From Calocera cornea HHB12733 (lineage: Eukaryota; Basidiomycota; Dacrymycetes; Dacrymycetales; Dacrymycetaceae), in assembly GCA_001632435.1 (NCBI GenBank), contig KV423951.1:62001-126000 (forward strand): a stretch of 64,000 nucleotides of DNA, written 5' to 3'. The notes beneath the pieces are model-generated. The model worked only from the letters and a program-made list of their open reading frames with translations. It did no database searches and had not been told where the DNA came from. Each line of letters starts with the position of its first letter. Position 1 is the first letter of the stretch. Below, one piece after another: positions 59,310-64,000 of the stretch. A program made the translations under genes and the position numbers.

Positions 59310-60212
59310 TCAGATCTTGTCGCAACCTAGACTGCACCCGCGCCCTTCACCTGCTGTATCTTGCTAGTAGCCTAATTATATCACGCACCATGTCTAAACC
59401 GAGGCCCGATCCACATGTCTTTATCCTCCAATATGTCCGTTGTCAACCTTCTTCTGATGTCCGGTTTCCAGGGTCTTCGTATATGCGCTGTGTCATGCTC
59501 CTCGTTCCACCCGCGTACCGCGTCCTCGACCTCCTCAGTTGTTCAGGGCATTGATGGCGATGCCCTCTGCATCGCTCTCTCCTCCGACATCAAAGGACGC
59601 AATCTGCTATGCTCCCCACACTTGGAACGCGTGATACTGTTGAACTCGGTCGTCTATCCGCAGAATCCCGTCTCGAATACTGTAAGAGTCGCGCATCGCG
59701 CATCTCTAGCCGATGATCTGCGTCCCACCCATATACCAGAGCCAATACAAACTGCCCCTATTGGCTTTTGTTCCGCCCACTAACCTCGCCTTGCCCGACA
59801 GCGTGCATATGCGCGCCAGCTTCCGCAGCTTCGCTACCATCTGCCTGCTAGGCGACCTACGTCATCCTGCGTGATGCGATCTCAGCCGACTGGGTGCCTA
59901 CCAGCGAACTGGCAGTCAGCTGATGGACACGTTCCCGTCCGTGGACTCGGTCGGCGGTCTTGCTGGGCGTGTCCGTGGAGCTGGACGGATCATCAGCCTG
60001 TGCTGCAGCCATCGGCTGCAACATGCTCGCCTGGTCGGCTCTTGCTCCGGGAACTTGCTGGCTAGCCTCGGGACTTGCATCCTGCCAGATCCTGCATGCG
60101 TACACTTGGCTTCTGCTGCTTTCATTCAACGAATACTGATTTCTCCATGTGGTTCGGCTTTCCTGCTAAGATGCACATGCTAAGCTACTCGGAAAGAGGT
60201 CGTCCTCAGGTC
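59310..60212. other. Intergenic, NFU1 to thaumatin-like gene
   Basis: About 900 bp with only short unrecognised ORFs. It includes the upstream regulatory region of the thaumatin-like gene. Confidence 0.5.
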
Positions 60213-60220
60213 TATAAATA
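60213..60220 (+). promoter_or_regulatory. TATA box of the thaumatin-like gene
   Basis: TATAAATA about 82 bp upstream of the ATG at 60302. Sequence and distance are what is expected for a strongly regulated fungal gene. Confidence 0.6.
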
Positions 60221-60301
60221 TGTGCCCATTCCAAACGACACATACTCAGACAGTTGCCCTCGCAACTCCCGCCCTTCTCTCCTCGTTTCCCGTTGCTCGC
60301 T

Positions 60302-61343
60302 ATGAAGTTGCTTACTTCTTCTGCTCTCGCCTTTGCGCTCGCCGCGCCTGCTTATGCGCGCACCTTCACTGTTTACAACGGTTGGTCACTGTTCTCTATG
60401 CGAATCCCACTTGCTTAATATTGATGTACAGGATGTCCGTTTACCGTCTGGCCCGCGATGTTCACTGGGGACACTGCAAACGGTGTGCCATCGTACACAA
60501 CCGGATGGGAGGCTGGTAAGTCTCTATTTCACATACCGAAATGTGGATCCTCAGCTTCTAATAATCATTGATAGACGCATACACCGCGGTTTCCTTTGAT
60601 GTTCCGGATACCTGGACTGCGGGCCGAATCTGGGCGCGCCGTGACTGCACCTTCGACGGCTCGACGTCCCCCAACACATGTCTAGACGGTGGATGCAACG
60701 GCGGCCTGGTGTGCGACCCGACCACTGGCACAGGCGTTCCTCCCGCGACGCTCGCGGAGTTTACTTTATCTCCAACGGGCCAAGATAACTACGACGTTAG
60801 TAAGTAAACACATACTCTCTCGCAAATCATGGACAGTAACAACGTTTTCTACAGGTTTAGTAGATGGATATAATCTGCCTTTGAGCATTACGAACACTGT
60901 TGGTTGCCCTGAACCAGGATGTTTTGTAGATTTGGGTCCAAACTGCCCAGGTTCGCCGTGTTTCGCCCCCCGGAAGCAATATTGCTGACCAGTACCTTTC
61001 ACCACCGCAGCGCCCTACCAAGGCCCCTACGACAGTACTGGCTTCCCCGTCGGCTGCCAATCCGCCTGCAATGTCGATCCCGACCCGTCGAACTCACCCG
61101 CCTGCTGCAGCGGTCAATATGACACTCCCGCAACCTGCCCTAGTTCGGGAGATCCCACTTACAGCTACTTCAAGAGCAACTGCCCCAACACTTATGCGTA
61201 CGCGTACGACGAGAGCTCAGGCACCGCGCTTTGGACGTGCCCCGGGACGAGTGCGGCGGATTGTGAGATATATTTTACCGTCCTCGATTCGTTGACGCTG
61301 ACACGAGACTGCAGACACGATTACCTTCTGCCCGCCCGCATAA
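60302..61343 (+). CDS. Secreted thaumatin-like protein (PR-5 / GH152 family)
   Basis: A small secreted Cys-rich protein. Some members hydrolyse beta-1,3-glucan in fungal walls. Six exons (60302-60380, 60432-60515, 60575-60799, 60855-60950, 61011-61262, 61315-61343) give 254 residues. A signal peptide is clear: MKLLTSSALAFALAAPAYA, with cleavage before RTFTVYN. The mature domain shows GCPFTVWPAMFT, WTAGRIWARRDC, CLDGGCNGGLVC (for the family's C-x-TGDC-x-G-x-x-x-C block), PPATLAEFTL, DNYDVSLVDGYNLPLSI, CQSACN, CCSGQYDTPATCP, YSYFKSNCPNTYAYAYDE and a terminal TITFCPP. The Cys pattern matches thaumatins. The Asp and Glu residues that line the acidic cleft are visible in ATLAEFTL and SLVDGYN. A TATA box precedes it. 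Confidence 0.95.
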
Positions 61344-61577
61344 GGGAACAAGGATATTTGCATCCTGTAAGGACTGTCCTTTGTCATTTACCCTGATTCT
61401 TCCCTCTAAGTGGTCCCAAATCGAATGCTTGTTTCTTTGTAAATGGCAGAGGTGCGTTGTTGTGGCGGACGACACCGACAACAACCTGTTTTAAGTAAAT
61501 GCGCGACAGGGCGGGAGCAATGCCACGCGTGGTACGCTGATTCTGCTCACGTGACCTTCTCCCCCTTCACCAAGCCG
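61344..61577. other. Downstream of the thaumatin-like gene
   Basis: About 230 bp, including the 3' UTR. It ends with CCG, which may be the target duplication of the adjacent AT-rich element. Confidence 0.4.
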
Positions 61578-62805
61578 TCCTAAAAACCAGGGTCCCCCCA
61601 GGAGGGGTATTTCCTGCGTCGACCCCAATGTCCTTGAAGGGGGTGGGGTACAGCACAACTGTGTTGTACCCCCAGCTGTAGCCCCTTCTCAGTCTAAATT
61701 AGCTCATTGTACATATTGTCCAAGTAGTCTTTATACTAAACAGAGCCTCACATATGCTTCTACAAGCTCCATTAACAGTTCTAGTAATAGAAAACCTACT
61801 TATACCACTGCACAGCCGCAAAAATGGTGCTGTACCCCCTTTTCTGGGCCAAATCACCTTCTTTTTGCTTGTAAAATGCATGGAAACATGCCCTGGTATC
61901 TTCTTAATCATTCCACCAAGCCATAGAATGGTTCAAGTTGGGGGAAGGTGCCGCTTTGCTGCTCATTTGGGGGTAGGGTTTAGCTGAGAATATAGTGTAT
62001 CCTTATTCTATTTCTACAAACATTATGCCTCATTCAAATTGGCTGGAAATTGGTGTACAGACTGTCCATATAGTACCCAGTCTTCCATTCAAAATTTGTG
62101 GAATTTCATAAGTTGGAAAGTTTTGGGTATATGGCCAACATTAAAAGCAACAACAAATTAAACCCTTTACCATAGTATCATTTGTCTATTCATAAGCAAT
62201 CACTTCCTACTTATATATCTTTCCCAATTTCTCAAATCTGCTTTATATATGTCTAAATATGATTCCTCTCAAGTAGCAAGTCAATCCATACAGCCATTAA
62301 TATTATATTACTCATTTGCTATTCAGGGTACTATAGGGCCTAAGAAGACATACATACTCCAACTATAGCGGCATGTGCAACACATTTCTACCTAATCAAA
62401 TCTATCTGGAAAAGATGTTTGGACCTCTGACTGATGATTTCCTATGCAATAGCACTGATATAAGCATTGAAAGGCAGCACAGCAGGGGCTGCAGCAGTGT
62501 ATCAGCACATGTTTTGAGAAAATAGAGGCCTTCCCACGGTTAAATATCCTTTATTTTTTGCCTCAGTCATAACAGAGGGGTCCTAAACACATTACCAGTA
62601 TCTAATATACAAGTAGAATAATAGAATTATGTGATTGCAGGGCTGCAGCAATGCTGCTTTTATTATAGGGGCCCTGCATTTCCGGCCCCTAGCCCATTTT
62701 TCCACTGGCTGACGGATCGCTGCAGCAGGGCCCTGTGGCTGTGACCTTCCCAGCCACATTAGGGTCATGCCGGGAAACCCCTCTCTAGGGTCCTTGACAT
62801 TAGGA
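61578..62805. mobile_element. AT-rich non-autonomous element with diverged terminal inverted repeats (putative)
   Basis: The left end starts TCCTAA and the right end finishes TTAGGA. About 60 bases at each end align as diverged inverted repeats: left AGGAGGGGTATTTCC and GACCCCAATGTCC match, on the other strand of the right end, AGAGAGGGGTTTCCC and GACCCTAATGTGG. Flanking CCG (61575-61577 and 62806-62808) may be a 3-bp target duplication. The interior is AT-rich with no ORF that encodes a recognisable protein. This suggests an old MITE-like or gutted DNA transposon. The family is not assigned. Confidence 0.5.
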
Positions 62806-62996
62806 CCGTGAGCTGTCCCCCTTCCCGCCGTGGCCAACCCTGGCTCTCCGAGATGCATCTCTCCGACGGTCTGAAATCCAGTGGTCGTTCGTCCGTGAAT
62901 TTCATTCACAAGACAAGACAACCTAATGCATAAGACACCCACGAAGATCGTACAGCGTACTCAACCCATCCCTCTCCCTCTCGAAGCTCTCTGCTC

Positions 62997-64000
62997 TCAA
63001 CTATCTGCCTTCCTCCTCCGACTCCGCGTAACCACCCCTTCCCCTCCCTTCGGTCTCGCCTTCGTCAGCTTCTTCGCCTTCGGCATTGGCAGGCCCGGGA
63101 GGGGCTTGTCCCCCGCCGCTTTCGCCAGCCCGGCGTCCCACTCGTCCTTTGCGCGCTGCTTTGCCCGCCCGAAGGTGCGCTTAGCGTCGGCCTCGAGGCT
63201 CGCGGGAGAGGTGCCGTGCAGGTAGTCCAGGACTCCCCAGATGCCACTTTAGAAATAAGATACATTGTCAGGGGTATGAGACAAGGATATAGAATGAAAA
63301 TGCGCACAAATAACACGTCCCGCGGTTATAGTAGTGCCCCTCCGTCCTCCTGCTCAGCCCGCCCGCCATCCCCCACAGCCCACTGTAGCCCGAGAACCTC
63401 ATGACGTCCACTCCGCACTGAACCGCCAGAACGATCAGGAAGGTGAGTATATGCGTTCTCCTGAGCACGGGGGCTAGGTAGGTAGGGAGCAGGGAGAGGA
63501 GGAGGTAATCGGCCGGGTTCTGCGCGTGTGCTAGGAGCGGCGTAGGTGGGTGGGAGTGATGCTGCGCGTGTAGGGCAGGCCACAGGTAGTGCACGGTGCG
63601 GTGGAGATAGTAGTACAGGCAACTGCTGATCATTTGCGAGAGGAGGACGTCGTAGATGACCGTCGGAAGGAGTGGTAGGGTCATGCTGACCGGGAAGAGC
63701 TGGAAGGGAAGGGCGTAGACCGCTAGAGCGTGTAGCCCAAGGCCAAGGGCGTCATTGATCGCTGCGCGGAGGAGGAGACCGGGAGCAGTGCTGGGGAGCA
63801 TGCTGACTGAGCTTGGGTGGAACTTCCATCCGTTTGAAAGGTCCGGCAGCAGCAGGTCGAACGCGGTTATGCTTAGCGCTGGGAGCCAGAAGCACAAAAG
63901 GCGAATGATGAGTGTGCTGAGGATAGATATTTTGAGTGGGGAGTGAGAGAGGACGAGGGTGAGCCATGTCAGGTAGAAGAAGAGAAAATTGAGCGAGGTG
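62997..64000 (-). CDS. Fatty acid hydroxylase / sterol desaturase family membrane protein (5' end beyond window)
   Basis: A di-iron membrane oxygenase-like protein. Visible exons are 64000-63317 and 63246-62997, and the start lies past the window end. Several hydrophobic segments are clear, including FLFFYLTWLTLVLSHSP and PLLPTVIYDVLLSQMI. Two of the three His motifs are present: HRTVH (HxxxH) and HAQHH (HxxHH). The third, near EGHYYNRG followed after the intron by TGIWGVLDYLHGT, has a single His where HxxHH is usual. The C-terminus is a basic, Lys/Pro-rich cytosolic tail (KAKKLTKARPKGG, TRSRRRKADS). The substrate is unknown. C4-sterol oxidase, C5 desaturase and sphinganine hydroxylase relatives are all possible. 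Confidence 0.8.

Overview
The window is nuclear DNA of a GC-rich filamentous or mushroom-type basidiomycete, most likely Agaricomycotina. The evidence is dense genes on both strands, many introns of about 45-90 bp, short intergenic spacers, and typical single-copy fungal genes. I do not name a species. I modelled 28 genes by hand, with about 91 introns. Every complete model sums to a whole number of codons. A 100-base run of N (45137-45236) marks an assembly gap that removes the start of one gene.

Layout. 1-5.4 kb: the 3' end of a Fab1-type PIP kinase, a convergent HDAC8/Hos1-like deacetylase, HEM3, and a PAC2-type proteasome chaperone. 5.5-15.8 kb: mitochondrial MSH1, a Cdc11-type septin, and the splicing helicase PRP16. 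16-25.2 kb: a Zn2Cys6 transcription factor, mitochondrial ClpP, COP9 subunit 7, the GET3 ATPase and SRP68. 25.3-28.05 kb: an intact-looking PIF/Harbinger transposon with 17-bp inverted repeats, TAA target duplications, a Myb/SANT-like gene and a DDE transposase. It sits in what was a promoter of about 200 bp between SRP68 and GCN20. 28.1-41.4 kb: GCN20 (ABC-F), a bromodomain-NET-C2H2 gene, degraded transposon-like sequence, TRAPPC6/TRS33, a CUL4-like cullin and mitochondrial PSD1. 41.7-53.7 kb: an aspartic protease, TMA7 (a five-exon microprotein gene), a gap-truncated glycosyltransferase-like gene, a Sel1-repeat DSF2/Nif1-like protein and a branched-chain aminotransferase. 54.6-64 kb: a second bromodomain-NET-C2H2 gene, NFU1, a secreted thaumatin-like protein, an AT-rich element with diverged terminal inverted repeats, and a partial fatty-acid hydroxylase.

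Most genes are unrelated housekeeping genes, and I see no metabolic cluster. The most unusual content is the pair of paralogous genes at 31.5-33.6 kb (+) and 54.6-57.9 kb (-). They join BET-family modules (bromodomain and NET) to two C-terminal C2H2 zinc fingers. One copy has lost the second bromodomain, and two of the three bromodomains lack the usual acetyl-lysine-anchoring Asn. I know of no described family with this architecture. Other points of interest are a tandem duplication of the facing 3' ends of the FAB1 and HDAC genes, and the Harbinger insertion that splits a divergent promoter.
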